A stretch of DNA of 64,000 nt from Agreia sp. PsM10 (GCF_030433855.1 NZ_JARUXC010000018.1:21607-85606), one strand, 5' to 3'; counted from the stretch's first letter, positions 16,697 to 25,467 are shown. The notes: generated by a model from the letters alone, not told the origin. Made by a program: numbers and translations.

Positions 16697-17601
16697 ACGG
16701 TCCACGATTCGTAGCCGTGGTCGCCCGCGTCGAGTCGCTTCCGCGCTCCACCGGACATCGCGACGACCCCTCCTCCGAGGCTCATCGACGAGATGGGCCG
16801 GCTTGCAGACCAGGTCCGGCCATCTGCGCCCGTGATGACGGTGTCGAACGAGCCGGAGGACTCGTCGCTGCGAACGCTTTCGCGGATCCGTCCGGACGCG
16901 ACGGATTCGACGATCAGGCGAAGATCGTGAACCGTGTCGAGGCTTGCGGCCAACCTCCACCGCCCGTCACCGGCGGTGAGCCACAGGATGTCGTCTGCCT
17001 CGCCGGAGCGGGACCACGACATGCTCGCCGTCCCTCGCGCGGTCGGCGTGATCGACACAGCCGCCCCGTCTTCGCTGCGCGCGATCTCGGCGACGGAGGC
17101 GTAATCGCGTCGGGTGTCGTCGGCCAATGTCCGAAGCAGCGTGCCTATGGCGTCGCGTGCGCGACGCGCGACGAGCTCCTTCCGCCGGGTCTCCTGTTCG
17201 ACGATCGACGTCTGCTCGACGAATGCGGGCAGCTCGGCCCGGTCGTCGATGTCGAGCGTCAGGATCAATCCGTCGAATCCGCCCGTGCTGCGCTCGGCGA
17301 CCGCATCGAGAACGGACGATGCCGTGATCGCGGGTCCGATGCCAGTTACCTCGTGTGATCCGGGGTGGCGTCGCCTCTCGTAGGTCACACCGGCGATGCG
17401 GGCGATCGTGCCCGTCACCTCGAGTCGGGGTACGTCGTCGGGCGTCTGGCCGTGATGCTCCTCGAGGAATCGAGCCGGGGCATCCGTCTCGGCCAGGGCC
17501 GGATCGCGCGCGACGATCGAGACCGTCGCCTCGGTGCCGCGCGTGAATGCCGGACCGCAGCAGCTCTGCTCCCATCCGGAGACGACCACATCGATGCGCA
17601 T
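16693..17601 (-). CDS. DUF6578-like conserved hypothetical protein
   Basis: 302 residues with a conserved N-terminus MRIDVVVSGWEQSCCGPAF, the start I associate with the DUF6578 family of actinobacteria (recalled, not checked). No signal peptide or membrane segment. The middle contains a basic, helical stretch with RRKELVARRARDAIGTLL. The CC pair at residues 14-15 is notable. It lies downstream of the dockerin-amidase gene but is separated from it by a strong terminator, and is coupled to the MFS gene by ATGA. Function unknown. Confidence 0.6.
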   Translation of the reverse strand: MRIDVVVSGWEQSCCGPAFTRGTEATVSIVARDPALAETDAPARFLEEHHGQTPDDVPRLEVTGTIARIAGVTYERRRHPGSHEVTGIGPAITASSVLDAVAERSTGGFDGLILTLDIDDRAELPAFVEQTSIVEQETRRKELVARRARDAIGTLLRTLADDTRRDYASVAEIARSEDGAAVSITPTARGTASMSWSRSGEADDILWLTAGDGRWRLAASLDTVHDLRLIVESVASGRIRESVRSDESSGSFDTVITGADGRTWSASRPISSMSLGGGVVAMSGGARKRLDAGDHGYESWTV

Positions 17602-17630
17602 GTGCCCAGCCTAGGGATGTCTGAACGCGG

Positions 17631-17672
17631 AATGCCCGCCTCCCGCCGCACGAAGCGGGGGAGACGGGCATC
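17631..17672 (-). terminator. Intrinsic-type terminator hairpin after the amidase gene
   Basis: Arms ATGCCCGCCTCCCGC (17632-17646) and GCGGGGGAGACGGGCAT (17655-17671) pair around an eight-base loop. It lies 28 bp after the amidase stop on the minus strand and separates that operon from the DUF6578-like gene. There is no long U-tract, as is common in actinobacteria. Confidence 0.65.
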
Positions 17673-17699
17673 CGGAACCGACGGTGCAGGGCCTGCCGG

Positions 17700-19550
17700 C
17701 TAGGGCAGATCCGGATACAGCGCCGGGGTGGTGCGGTAGTGCGTGGCCTGCTCGAACGCGTAGGCGAGGCCGATGAGGGTGCCCTCGTCGTAGTTGTGGC
17801 CGAGGAACTCCAGGTTGACTCCGGCGTTCGGAATGGCATTCGGGCCATCGTCGGTCGACGTCTGGCCCATGGGAACCGTGACCGCGGGCATGCCCGTGTT
17901 CGGACTCAGGCGCATGTTGTTGCCGTTGGTGCCGTAAGGCGTGCCCGACGGGTACACGATCGAGTCGAGGTCGAGCGAGTCCATCAGGGCGGTCACGTTC
18001 GTGCTGGCGTTCGCGATGAACGTGGTGTGCGTTCCGGTCGGGCCTGCCCAGTTCTGGTACGTCTGCTCGGTGACCGCTTCACGCTGAACGTAGGTGCTCT
18101 TGCGCGACGGCACGAACGTGCCCGAGTCCACGATCTGCGTCAGGCTTCGCGCAGTGACCGCCGGCGACAGGTGGTTCTGCGCGTAGATGGCGAGGTCGTG
18201 CTTGAACTCGTTCGTGCTTCCACTGCCTTCGCCCATGACGGTCGTGAGCAGTGCCGCGTCGGCTCCTGTGAGCTCCACTACCGTGGCGCCCTGCGCCTCG
18301 AGCGTGGCCTTCGCCGCTGCCCACAGACGCACGTCGGTGGCGTTCGCGCCGATCATGGATGCGGAGAAGCCGATTCGTGTGCCGGCCAGCGCCGTCGGGT
18401 CGAGGTACTCGGTGTAGGAGTCGGGAACCAGACCGGTCTGCTCGGCCGTGATCGCGTCGTTCGGGTCGACCCCCACGACGGCGTCGAGCGCGACGGCCGC
18501 GTCGCTGACGCTGCGTGCGATCGGTCCACCGGTGTCCTGGCTCAGTGCCAGCGGGATGATGCCGTCGCGGCTGGTCAGGCCGACGGTGGGCCGGATGCCG
18601 ACGAGCTGGTTGTACGTCGAGGGGATCCGGATCGAGCCGCCCGTGTCGGTGCCGAAGCCGATGCCGGCGAGGTTCGCCGCGATCGCCGCTCCCGTTCCTC
18701 CGCTGGAGCCACCGGCCGTCCTGCTCGTCACGTACGGGCTCGCCACGAGGGTCGACGTTCCGGCGGGCTGGAACGAGGAGTACTCGGAGGCGAAGCCGAA
18801 GGCGAACTCGTCGAGGCTGGCCTTGGCGAGGATGATCGCTCCCGCGTCGCGCAGGCTCTTCACCATGAACGCGTCATCGGAGGTCTGGTTCGCGTCCCAG
18901 CAGCCGCAGCCGCCGGTCGTGACCATGTCGGCCGTGTCGTAGTTGTCCTTCACGGCGATCGGGATTCCGAGCAGCATGCTCGTCATCCCCTGCTCGGCGC
19001 GCATCGCATCCGCGGCCGCGGCTGCCTCCAGCGCGACGGTGCTCGTCGTGATGATCGAGTTGAGCGCGCGTCCGTTCTGGGCGGGATCGATCTTGGCCTT
19101 GTCGTAGGCCGCTATGCGGTCGAAGTACTCCTGCGTCAGCGCCACCGAGGTGGTGACCCCGGCGTTCATCGCGGCCTGCATGTCGATGGTCGACGCCTCG
19201 ACGATGTCGAAGGGGCCGTCGTCGTAGATGATGCGGCTCGAGACCGCGGCGATGTCTGTCACCGTGATCGTGCCGTCGGCATCCACGTCGCCCGTCTGCA
19301 CCGAGGCCCACTCGGGCGACGAGCTGGTCGCTCCGAGGCTGTCGGCGAGCAGCTGCAGGTCGTCGTCGGCGACCTGGTCGTCGCCCGTCAGGTCGAGTTC
19401 GGTGTAGTACGGCGCGAGAAAGACACCGGTCGCGGGTTCTGCGACAACGGGGTCGGCGCTGGCCGGAGCGGCCGCGAGGGTGCCGACGGCGAGCATCGAG
19501 ATGATGCCTGTCGCTGCGATTGCCGTCTGGCGAACGCGTCGTGAGATCAC
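17700..19550 (-). CDS. Secreted amidase (AS family) with N-terminal dockerin
   Basis: About 616 residues. A signal peptide (RRVRQTAIAATG to PASA, about 1-32) is followed by a dockerin-like pair of EF-hand loops, DLTGDDQVADDDL (from residue 53) and DVDADGTITVTDI (from about 88). The amidase-signature domain follows, with the catalytic triad motifs IPIAVKDNYDT (Lys), AGGSSGGTGAAIAA (cis-Ser) and GTDTGGSIRIPS (nucleophile Ser). It should hydrolyse an amide bond outside the cell; the substrate is unknown. The GTG at 19550 is chosen because AGAGGAA lies 8 nt upstream; an ATG at 19625 overlapping the cohesin stop would add 25 residues. The dockerin suggests docking onto the upstream cohesin protein. 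Confidence 0.88.
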   Translation of the reverse strand: MISRRVRQTAIAATGIISMLAVGTLAAAPASADPVVAEPATGVFLAPYYTELDLTGDDQVADDDLQLLADSLGATSSSPEWASVQTGDVDADGTITVTDIAAVSSRIIYDDGPFDIVEASTIDMQAAMNAGVTTSVALTQEYFDRIAAYDKAKIDPAQNGRALNSIITTSTVALEAAAAADAMRAEQGMTSMLLGIPIAVKDNYDTADMVTTGGCGCWDANQTSDDAFMVKSLRDAGAIILAKASLDEFAFGFASEYSSFQPAGTSTLVASPYVTSRTAGGSSGGTGAAIAANLAGIGFGTDTGGSIRIPSTYNQLVGIRPTVGLTSRDGIIPLALSQDTGGPIARSVSDAAVALDAVVGVDPNDAITAEQTGLVPDSYTEYLDPTALAGTRIGFSASMIGANATDVRLWAAAKATLEAQGATVVELTGADAALLTTVMGEGSGSTNEFKHDLAIYAQNHLSPAVTARSLTQIVDSGTFVPSRKSTYVQREAVTEQTYQNWAGPTGTHTTFIANASTNVTALMDSLDLDSIVYPSGTPYGTNGNNMRLSPNTGMPAVTVPMGQTSTDDGPNAIPNAGVNLEFLGHNYDEGTLIGLAYAFEQATHYRTTPALYPDLP

Positions 19551-19621
19551 GGGGGTGTTCCTCTGCGAGAAGGGGGATCGGCTGATCCCGGATGCGGATT
19601 CGGGGGTACGGGGTCGGCGGC

Positions 19622-20326
19622 TCATCGGGCGCCCGCAGACCGGCGGCGGAGCGCCACGAAGCCGACGCCGAGAGCGGCGATGGCGAAGACGGCCAGGGCT
19701 CCGGCACCGAAGCCGGTGATGGCCAGGGAGCCGTCGCCGTTGGACGACGAGGCGGGTGCGGCGGTCGGGGTGGGGGTCGGGTCGCCGCCCGAGGTCGGTG
19801 GCGTCGTCGTGGTCGGCGGTGTGGTCTCGACGGGAACGGCGGTGATGGTCACGGGTGCGGTCGCCGCGTCGGCCAGAACGGTGGTGGCGCCGACCGTGTC
19901 GACGAGGGTCACGGATGTCGTGAGGGTCGCGTCGCCGGCGGCCAGGCTGGTGAACTGCAGGGATGCGGCGAGGTCGCCCGCGAGGGCGGGTGACGTTCCG
20001 AGACGGCTGTGCAGGATCGTGACGCTGCCGGCTGCCTCCTCGACGCTGTCGAATCCTCCGGCCGGACCCTCGGACGCGCTGCCGTCGACGTAGTCGAGCA
20101 GAGCGGGGTCGAACGTCACTGTGATCGCGTAGCTGTAGGCGTCGACCGTGCCGGCGAGCGCAACGGAGGCGTCGACGACGTCGCCGGCCTCGACCTCGGG
20201 GGTCGCCGTCATGGTCACGGTGGTCGTGGGGGCGGCGAGCGCGGGTGACGCCGCGACCATCGAGAGGCCGAGGGCGATGCCGCCGGCGGCGAGGACTGCT
20301 CGCAGGCGAGATGCGGTGTGTTTCAT
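19622..20326 (-). CDS. Cohesin-domain surface protein with LAxTG sorting signal
   Basis: 234 residues. Signal peptide 1-32 (cleavage after SPALAA) is followed by a cohesin-like beta-sandwich domain, about 33-163: TVTMTATPEVEAGDVV, VDAYSYAITVTFDPALLDYV, LAASLQFTSLAAGDATL. A Thr/Pro-rich wall-spanning linker (166-195) leads to LAITG at 201-205, a hydrophobic helix and the basic tail LRRRSAGAR. LAxTG is the signal used by class E sortases of actinobacteria. So the protein is predicted to be linked to the cell wall, offering its cohesin outward. An AAGGA box sits 10 nt before the ATG. It directly precedes the dockerin amidase, most likely in one operon. Confidence 0.85.
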   Translation of the reverse strand: MKHTASRLRAVLAAGGIALGLSMVAASPALAAPTTTVTMTATPEVEAGDVVDASVALAGTVDAYSYAITVTFDPALLDYVDGSASEGPAGGFDSVEEAAGSVTILHSRLGTSPALAGDLAASLQFTSLAAGDATLTTSVTLVDTVGATTVLADAATAPVTITAVPVETTPPTTTTPPTSGGDPTPTPTAAPASSSNGDGSLAITGFGAGALAVFAIAALGVGFVALRRRSAGAR

Positions 20327-20705
20327 CAGGACGTGGTCCTTCTTTCTTCACTGTGGGGATGCTGGCCGACGAGTCGACGGGCGCGACGAAGAGCTCCGTG
20401 TGCGGGCCAGTTCCGGCTCAGGGTCGGAGGTTCTGTCGAGCAGGGGGAGCGGGTCGCCGACGGGATCGGGTGCGGTCAGCGGGAGAGTGGTGCAGGAATC
20501 CTCACAGTATCCGCGGGCACGATCTGCACCGTTTCACCGATGTTTCGTGCTGGTAACAAAGTTGAAGGATCATCGCATCGGAAGGCCGATCGAGGCCCCG
20601 ATGCGTCGCGAACGAGTCGAACCACGCCGGTCTGCACTCGGAGGTGCGGTCTCAGCGCCGCGCACATCAGCGTGTTCCGAGCGCGGACGCAAGTAGTCTG
20701 CTGCA
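20327..20705. other. Intergenic region carrying the cohesin-amidase leader, no gene seen
   Basis: 379 bp between the divergent cohesin gene and the plus-strand hypothetical gene. It should hold both promoters; a GGATACTG word on the minus strand about 180 bp before the cohesin ATG may be a -10, which would give a long 5' leader. I looked for known riboswitch cores and found none I could support. Confidence 0.35.
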
Positions 20706-21218
20706 ATGGAAGAGTCTCCCTCCGAGCAGGTGCGCCGGCTGGTGGCCCGCTCCATCGACTCGCTCGTGAGCCAGGGCGTACACGACGAGGCGCTCGGCGT
20801 GATGCGCGAGCCGCGCGGCTTCTCGGTGTTCAAGACCGCGCCGATGATCGCCCCGGCCGGCCGGGCATGGAGGCTCGGAGTTCTGCTCGTCGACCGCGAC
20901 GGCGGCGTCTACGAGACGGGCGACGTGACGCGGGCCATCGAACCGCTGCGCGCGGTCACGAACCGGTCGGCCGAGGCCGAGGCCAGACGCGACGACCGCC
21001 GCGCCGCGGCGCGAGGAAAGTTCCCCGAGGGCGAGGTCGTGAACCATCGCTTCGTTCCGCTCGCCCTCGACGACGAGAGCCTGGATGCCGGCTCGGGCCC
21101 GTTGCAGGTTCGCGACGGCACGGTCGTCGTGCACTGGGACCTGTCGAGTCCCGGCCGCGGAGTCTCGACCCTCGACCGCTACCTCGCCGACCGCGTGAGC
21201 GTGCTCACGTTGGATTGA
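20706..21218 (+). CDS. Conserved hypothetical protein
   Basis: 170 residues, soluble, no signal peptide. It contains MREPRGFSVFKTAPMIAPAG, then AWRLGVLLVDRDGGVYETGDV and FPEGEVVNHRFVPLALDDE, a mixed alpha/beta composition with a charged Arg-rich middle (AEARRDDRRAAARGKF). I recognise it only as a conserved actinobacterial-type protein without an assigned role. It stands alone and is followed immediately by a long palindrome shared with the convergent oxidoreductase gene. Confidence 0.6.
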   Translation: MEESPSEQVRRLVARSIDSLVSQGVHDEALGVMREPRGFSVFKTAPMIAPAGRAWRLGVLLVDRDGGVYETGDVTRAIEPLRAVTNRSAEAEARRDDRRAAARGKFPEGEVVNHRFVPLALDDESLDAGSGPLQVRDGTVVVHWDLSSPGRGVSTLDRYLADRVSVLTLD

Positions 21219-21305
21219 CACTTTCGGCACCGCGCACCTCGAGAGATGGCACTTCGGTTGGCCCGAAGCGTCATCTCAGCCGCGTGGAGTGCACCGAAGC
21301 GTCAA
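21215..21305. repeat. Long imperfect palindrome between convergent genes
   Basis: Two arms of about 42 bases (21215-21257 and 21264-21305) face each other. Shared blocks include TTGACRCTT, GCAC, CGCG, GAGATG and RCTTCGG. The palindrome starts in the stop region of the plus-strand gene and ends two bases before the stop of the minus-strand gene. It can serve as a bidirectional terminator and looks like a dispersed intergenic element. Confidence 0.65.
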
Positions 21306-21306
21306 C

Positions 21307-22290
21307 TCACCGCAGCGCCGCGCGGTCGAACCCGGCCGCCGTGTAGATCGCGTCGATGGCCTGCATCTGCGCCACGGAATCGGTGCCCTCGGTGAGCAGA
21401 CGCTCGCCGCTCGCGAGCCCCTCGACCACGGCCGCGAGCTGGTGGTCGTAGGTCTCGAGCCCGGACACGGTGGAATTGCGGGAGATGCCGTCGCGGGTCT
21501 CGCTGATCGTGTGCCCCTTCGACGGGAACACGAGGTTGTCGACATGCAGGCTGCCGAGGGTGCCCACGACGTCGAGCGAGGAGTTCAGCTCCGCACCCTC
21601 GACCATGCTGCAGGTCACGCGCGCCGAGGCGCCCGACGCGAACCGCAGCGACGCATCCATGCTGAGATCGGCACCCATCGAGTTGACCGTCGCCATCGCA
21701 TCCAGAACCTCTGGCTCGCTCGCCATCAACGCGCGCAGCTGGTGCAGCGGGTAGCACCCGAGATCCATGAGCGATCCGCCGCCCACTGCCGGGTCGTGGC
21801 GGATCGATGCCGGATCGAAGGGAATGGATGCGGTGAAGTCGGCGTGTGCCGAGACGATCTCGCCGAGCCGCCCCGAGGCGACGATGCGGTCGATCTCGGC
21901 GCTCAGCGGGTGGTAGCGGTCGTGGAAGGCCTCGATGAGGCGCAGGCCCGTGTCGGTGGCGGCCGTGGTCATGAGCTCGGCCTCGGCGGCCGACATGGCG
22001 AAGGGCTTCTCGCAGAGTACGTTCTTGCCCGACTCGAGGGCCGCGATCGACCAGCGGGAGTGCTCGGACGGGGGCAGGGCGTTGTAGATGAGGTCGATGT
22101 CGGGGTCGGCCAGCAGGCGCTCGTAGCCTCCGTAGGAGCGCGGGATCGCGTGGGCGGCCGCGTAGGCGTTCGCCGACGACTCGCTGCGGGATGCGACGGC
22201 CGCGATCTCGACGTCGTCGCGACGACGTGCGGGGGTGATGATGGCGTTCGGGGCGATGCCGGCCGCGCCGAGGATTCCGATTCTGAGCAT
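21307..22290 (-). CDS. Gfo/Idh/MocA-family oxidoreductase
   Basis: 327 residues. The N-terminal Rossmann domain opens with MLRIGILGAAGIAPNAI and contains the family hallmark EKPFAMSAAEA (Lys of the EKP motif). The C-terminal alpha/beta domain has DLGCYPLHQLRALM, the GxxxHxxD-like region. Such enzymes oxidise or reduce sugars and related alcohols with NAD(P). The substrate is unknown; the ASIPFDPASIRHDPAVGGGSLMD segment is typical of the glucose-fructose oxidoreductase/dihydrodiol dehydrogenase branch. Single gene, not obviously linked to its neighbours. Confidence 0.87.
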   Translation of the reverse strand: MLRIGILGAAGIAPNAIITPARRRDDVEIAAVASRSESSANAYAAAHAIPRSYGGYERLLADPDIDLIYNALPPSEHSRWSIAALESGKNVLCEKPFAMSAAEAELMTTAATDTGLRLIEAFHDRYHPLSAEIDRIVASGRLGEIVSAHADFTASIPFDPASIRHDPAVGGGSLMDLGCYPLHQLRALMASEPEVLDAMATVNSMGADLSMDASLRFASGASARVTCSMVEGAELNSSLDVVGTLGSLHVDNLVFPSKGHTISETRDGISRNSTVSGLETYDHQLAAVVEGLASGERLLTEGTDSVAQMQAIDAIYTAAGFDRAALR

Positions 22291-22320
22291 GACTCCAGCG
22301 TGTCATACAGCGAACGTCAT

Positions 22321-22367
22321 CGTTCCCTGAGCTTGTCGAAGAAGCCCTTCGACAGGCTCAGGGAACG
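22321..22367. repeat. Inverted repeat of the TTCGACAAGCTCAGG family
   Basis: A 21-base arm at 22321-22341 (CGTTCCCTGAGCTTGTCG plus AAG) faces its near-perfect complement at 22347-22367 across a five-base loop. The same word recurs as single arms at 45588-45610 and 48207-48230. It lies between the ends/starts of two genes and is a small dispersed REP-like element. Confidence 0.8.
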
Positions 22368-22375
22368 GAAGGGCG

Positions 22376-23164
22376 TCAGACGCCGAGCGCGTTCAGGGAG
22401 TCGTCGACGATCGTGAGGCCCTCGAGGCCCGGCAGGCCGCTGATGGCGGTGTCGATCTTGCGCGCCGCCTTGCGTCCGTCTTCGCCGCCCATGAGGTGAC
22501 CCATGACGTGCTTGACCTCGTTCTTCTCCATGATGCTGGAGCCGACGGGCGCCCAGAAGTTGCTCAGGGCGAAGCGCGCGAACTTCTGCGCCTTCGAGCT
22601 CTTCGCGAGTCGCTCGCGGGCCTGCGAGGTGTAGAAGGCCACGTGGCGCGCCTCCTGCTTGGCGATGCGCTTCAGCAGCTCGGCGAGCACCGGGTCTTCT
22701 TCGAGCGCGGCCATGCGGTTGTAGGCGGTGATCGCCGACCACTCGTTGGCGGCGCCCCAGGCCATGTGCACGGCCACGAAGTCGGCGCCGACGACCTTGC
22801 CGATGACGGACTGCTTGATGGGGTCGAGCTTGTCGCGCCAGCCGAGCTTGAGGCGCTTGGCCTTGAGCTCGTCGAAGTCGACGTGGATTCCGTGGATGCC
22901 GAGGACGGTGGCGAGGGCCTCGCCGTGCCAGAACTCCTCGCGGTTCCACATGGTCATGAATGCGCCCATCTCGGCCTCTTTATGGGAGGGCGTGGTGAGC
23001 AGGTCACGGGTGTAGCAGACCGTGTGATATTCCACATCGGCCATGTACCGCAGGGTGCGCAGAGAGCCCTCGGGCAGAGGGTGTTCGCGGAACCGCTCGA
23101 GGTCGAGGTCGTCCCAGTTCACGCTCACCGAGGTGGCGGTGTATTTGTCTACGTCGAATGCCAT
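22376..23164 (-). CDS. Ferritin-like diiron protein, acyl-ACP-desaturase-like
   Basis: 262 residues, all-helical, with a complete diiron set: Glu45, Glu77-x2-His80 (in NREEFWHGEAL), Glu141 (AANEW) and Glu171-x2-His174 (KQEARHVAFY). Spacing and context resemble soluble acyl-ACP desaturases and aldehyde-deformylating oxygenases, which activate O2 on lipid substrates. It is the last gene of a three-gene operon after the acyl-CoA reductase (14-bp gap). The context suggests oxidation of an acyl, alkyl or aldehyde lipid; a vinyl-ether-forming desaturase is one possibility. ATG 23164 was chosen; the 31-residue longer frame overlaps the reductase. Exact reaction not known. Confidence 0.8.
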   Translation of the reverse strand: MAFDVDKYTATSVSVNWDDLDLERFREHPLPEGSLRTLRYMADVEYHTVCYTRDLLTTPSHKEAEMGAFMTMWNREEFWHGEALATVLGIHGIHVDFDELKAKRLKLGWRDKLDPIKQSVIGKVVGADFVAVHMAWGAANEWSAITAYNRMAALEEDPVLAELLKRIAKQEARHVAFYTSQARERLAKSSKAQKFARFALSNFWAPVGSSIMEKNEVKHVMGHLMGGEDGRKAARKIDTAISGLPGLEGLTIVDDSLNALGV

Positions 23165-23178
23165 GGTGTGAGGAGAGT

Positions 23179-25467
23179 TTACTCTCCGGTTCCCTTCGCG
23201 AATTGCGGCAGAGCGGATGCGCCGCGGGCGCCGCGTTTCCAGTTGTGGATGCTCCATCTTCTTCGGAGCGCCTCACGCGAGAGATTGGTGTCGGGGTTGA
23301 TCGCCGTGGGATTTCCGACGAGCTGCAGCCACACCAGGTCTGCGTGGCTGTCGCCGTAGCCGTACGACTTCGACAGGTCCATGCCGTGCGTCTCGGCATA
23401 GCGGCGCAGCCAGGCCGCCCGCGCCTCGTCGACCAGCGGCGGCTGGGCCAGGTAGCCGGTCAGGATTCCGTCGCGCTCGTGCATCGATCCGGCGATGACG
23501 TCGTCGAAGAGCGAGGCGAGCGGCGACGCCAGGATGCCGATGGACCCGGTGACGAGAACGGTGCGGTGGCCGGCGGCGCGGTGCTCCTCGATGCGCGCGA
23601 TGGCCGACGGCATCGTGTGCCGCAGCAGGGTCTCTCGGTATCCGCCCGACACGACCTTCTCGAGCCGTTTCGCCGGCATCCCGCTGTAGCGGCGCAGGAA
23701 GGCGCGGATGAACTCGCCACGGTCGCGGTGCTCGGCCTTGAGATAGCCCGGCAGAGACGTGAGCAGGCTTGCCACCTCGCTCGGCCAGGCCGCCTTGCGG
23801 AATCCGGCCGAGCGCACCCACAGGTACTGCTCGACGATGTTGGAGTCGACGACGGTGCCCTCGAAGTCGAAGACGGCGAGAACGTCACTGCGCTCGGGGA
23901 GCGCCTTGGCCACGCGCTCCGACGCGGCGGGCCGCAGCGAGAATGCGCGCGTGAGGGCCGTGATCGACGGGAAGTGCACCTTCTGCAGGTAGTCCTCCCA
24001 GTCGATCGCGGTCACGTCGAATCCGATGTCGTCGCGCAGCTCGGCGGGCAGGGAGTTGTGCAGCGCCCGGGTGTTGCGGTCGTCGAAGATGATCTCGGTC
24101 TGCACGTAGGCCCGGTACAACTCGACGAACGTGCGCAGGTTTTCGAGGTCGTCTTTGCGCTTGAGCGCCTTCTTCACGTGCACGCGGGTGCGTTCGGTCG
24201 AGGGGAGGCGTTCGAGCGCCCTCTCGAGCCGGGCGTTCCAGATCTCCTGATTGTGCAGCACCCGGTCGACCTTGCGGGTTCCGGGGAAGGTCCAGTACGG
24301 AACCTCGATGTGACCGTCGCTCTCATGCGGCAGCGGATTGGCCGTGAAGAACTCGTTCATGTTCGTGAACATGCGGTGGATCGGCAGCGGGTTCCGGGCG
24401 CCGGAGCTCACGTGATAGTACGCGGAGTCGACCTCGGACTCGGGCGTCGGCGGGGTGGCCGCGACGGCGAGGATGACGTTCACCACGTAGTCGACGGGAA
24501 TCACGTCGAGCACGGTGTCCGGCAGGGCGGGGAACTGCGTGAGGTTGCCGCGGGCATAGGCGAGCACGAGCGGGTCGGCCACCTTGAAGCCGTCGATCCA
24601 GCCGGGGTAGGGGTGCCGCAGTGCGCTCTCGATGATGGCGGGGCGCACGACCGACAGTCGGTGGCCGGTCTCGCGCCACAGCTCTTCGGCGGCGCGCTCG
24701 GCGAACGACTTTGTGAGCGTGTACACGTCTGTCCAGCCGAGGCTCTGCGCCCGGCTGCGCCCGTAGTCGACGAGACGCTCGCGCACCCACTCGACGCGGC
24801 CGGTCTCTGCGGCGGTGGCGACCGCCTGCGGGCCCTCCTTGCCGTGGACGGCGCGCGCATCCGACATGAAGGTGCGCAGTGTCTCGGGTTGCCGCGACGC
24901 CATCTCGACCCGCACCCGCGCATCCCGGGCCGCGGTGAGCTCTGCGCGCCAGTCGACCTCGTGCTTCAGGCGCCCCTCGGGAACGATGCCCTTGCGCAGG
25001 CCGCCGACGTAGGCCGTCGAGACGTGCACCACGTGGGCGTCGCTGCCCGATTCGGCCAGTGCCGTGTACAGGGCGATGGCCCCGCCGAGGTTGGTCTCGA
25101 ACGCCTGGTCGATGGGCGGGTCGAACGACACGGTGGATGCGCTGTGGATCACGACGTCGAGATCGTCGGGCAGAGCGGGCACGGTCGCGAGGTCGCCCTC
25201 GATCACCCGCAGTCGCTCGCGCACGGCGCGCTCGACCTCGGCCTCGCCGACGCGCTCGCGCCAGGGTCCGAACACCGGCTTGCGCAGCAGCGTGCGCAGG
25301 CGGTCTTCGGCCGTCGTGCTGCCCTTGGTGCGGATGAGCAGCGAGATCGTGGTGTCGGGGTGCGACGAGAGCAGCCTCTCGACGATGGCCTGGCCCACGA
25401 AGCCCGTGCCTCCCGTGATGAAGACGTGCGCGTTGCCGAGATCGCCGGTCACGGTCGCGCCGCTCAC
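23179..25467 (-). CDS. Fatty acyl-CoA reductase fused to a HAD-IB hydrolase
   Basis: 762 residues. The N-terminal extended-SDR 'male sterility' domain (about 1-400) has the NADP motif VFITGGTGFVGQAIVERLL, HVSTAYVGGLRKG and YTLTKSFAE (YxxxK). The remainder of the reductase carries a C-terminal sterile-like segment (VHVKKALKRKDDLENLR). A HAD domain (about 550-740) follows with motif I FDFEGTVVDSN, motif II VTGSIGILASPL and motif IV YGYGDSHADL. Reductases of this type make fatty alcohol from acyl-CoA. Motif I has Glu in place of the second Asp, as in ThrH-type HADs. GTG 25467 overlaps the stop of the preceding gene (GTGA). HAD substrate unknown. Confidence 0.87.
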   Translation of the reverse strand: MSGATVTGDLGNAHVFITGGTGFVGQAIVERLLSSHPDTTISLLIRTKGSTTAEDRLRTLLRKPVFGPWRERVGEAEVERAVRERLRVIEGDLATVPALPDDLDVVIHSASTVSFDPPIDQAFETNLGGAIALYTALAESGSDAHVVHVSTAYVGGLRKGIVPEGRLKHEVDWRAELTAARDARVRVEMASRQPETLRTFMSDARAVHGKEGPQAVATAAETGRVEWVRERLVDYGRSRAQSLGWTDVYTLTKSFAERAAEELWRETGHRLSVVRPAIIESALRHPYPGWIDGFKVADPLVLAYARGNLTQFPALPDTVLDVIPVDYVVNVILAVAATPPTPESEVDSAYYHVSSGARNPLPIHRMFTNMNEFFTANPLPHESDGHIEVPYWTFPGTRKVDRVLHNQEIWNARLERALERLPSTERTRVHVKKALKRKDDLENLRTFVELYRAYVQTEIIFDDRNTRALHNSLPAELRDDIGFDVTAIDWEDYLQKVHFPSITALTRAFSLRPAASERVAKALPERSDVLAVFDFEGTVVDSNIVEQYLWVRSAGFRKAAWPSEVASLLTSLPGYLKAEHRDRGEFIRAFLRRYSGMPAKRLEKVVSGGYRETLLRHTMPSAIARIEEHRAAGHRTVLVTGSIGILASPLASLFDDVIAGSMHERDGILTGYLAQPPLVDEARAAWLRRYAETHGMDLSKSYGYGDSHADLVWLQLVGNPTAINPDTNLSREALRRRWSIHNWKRGARGASALPQFAKGTGE

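Noticed and set aside
17739..19544. Plus-strand frame opposite the amidase
   Set aside because: Arg/Gly/Val-rich shadow without a family signature, whereas the minus strand shows amidase motifs.
17700..20351. Single 883-aa frame joining cohesin region and amidase
   Set aside because: The first 240 codons are an Arg-rich out-of-frame reading of the cohesin gene; separate signal peptides and a Shine-Dalgarno before 19550 show two proteins.
20327..20705. Possible riboswitch in the leader of the cohesin gene
   Set aside because: No known aptamer core could be recognised with confidence; kept only as an untyped leader.
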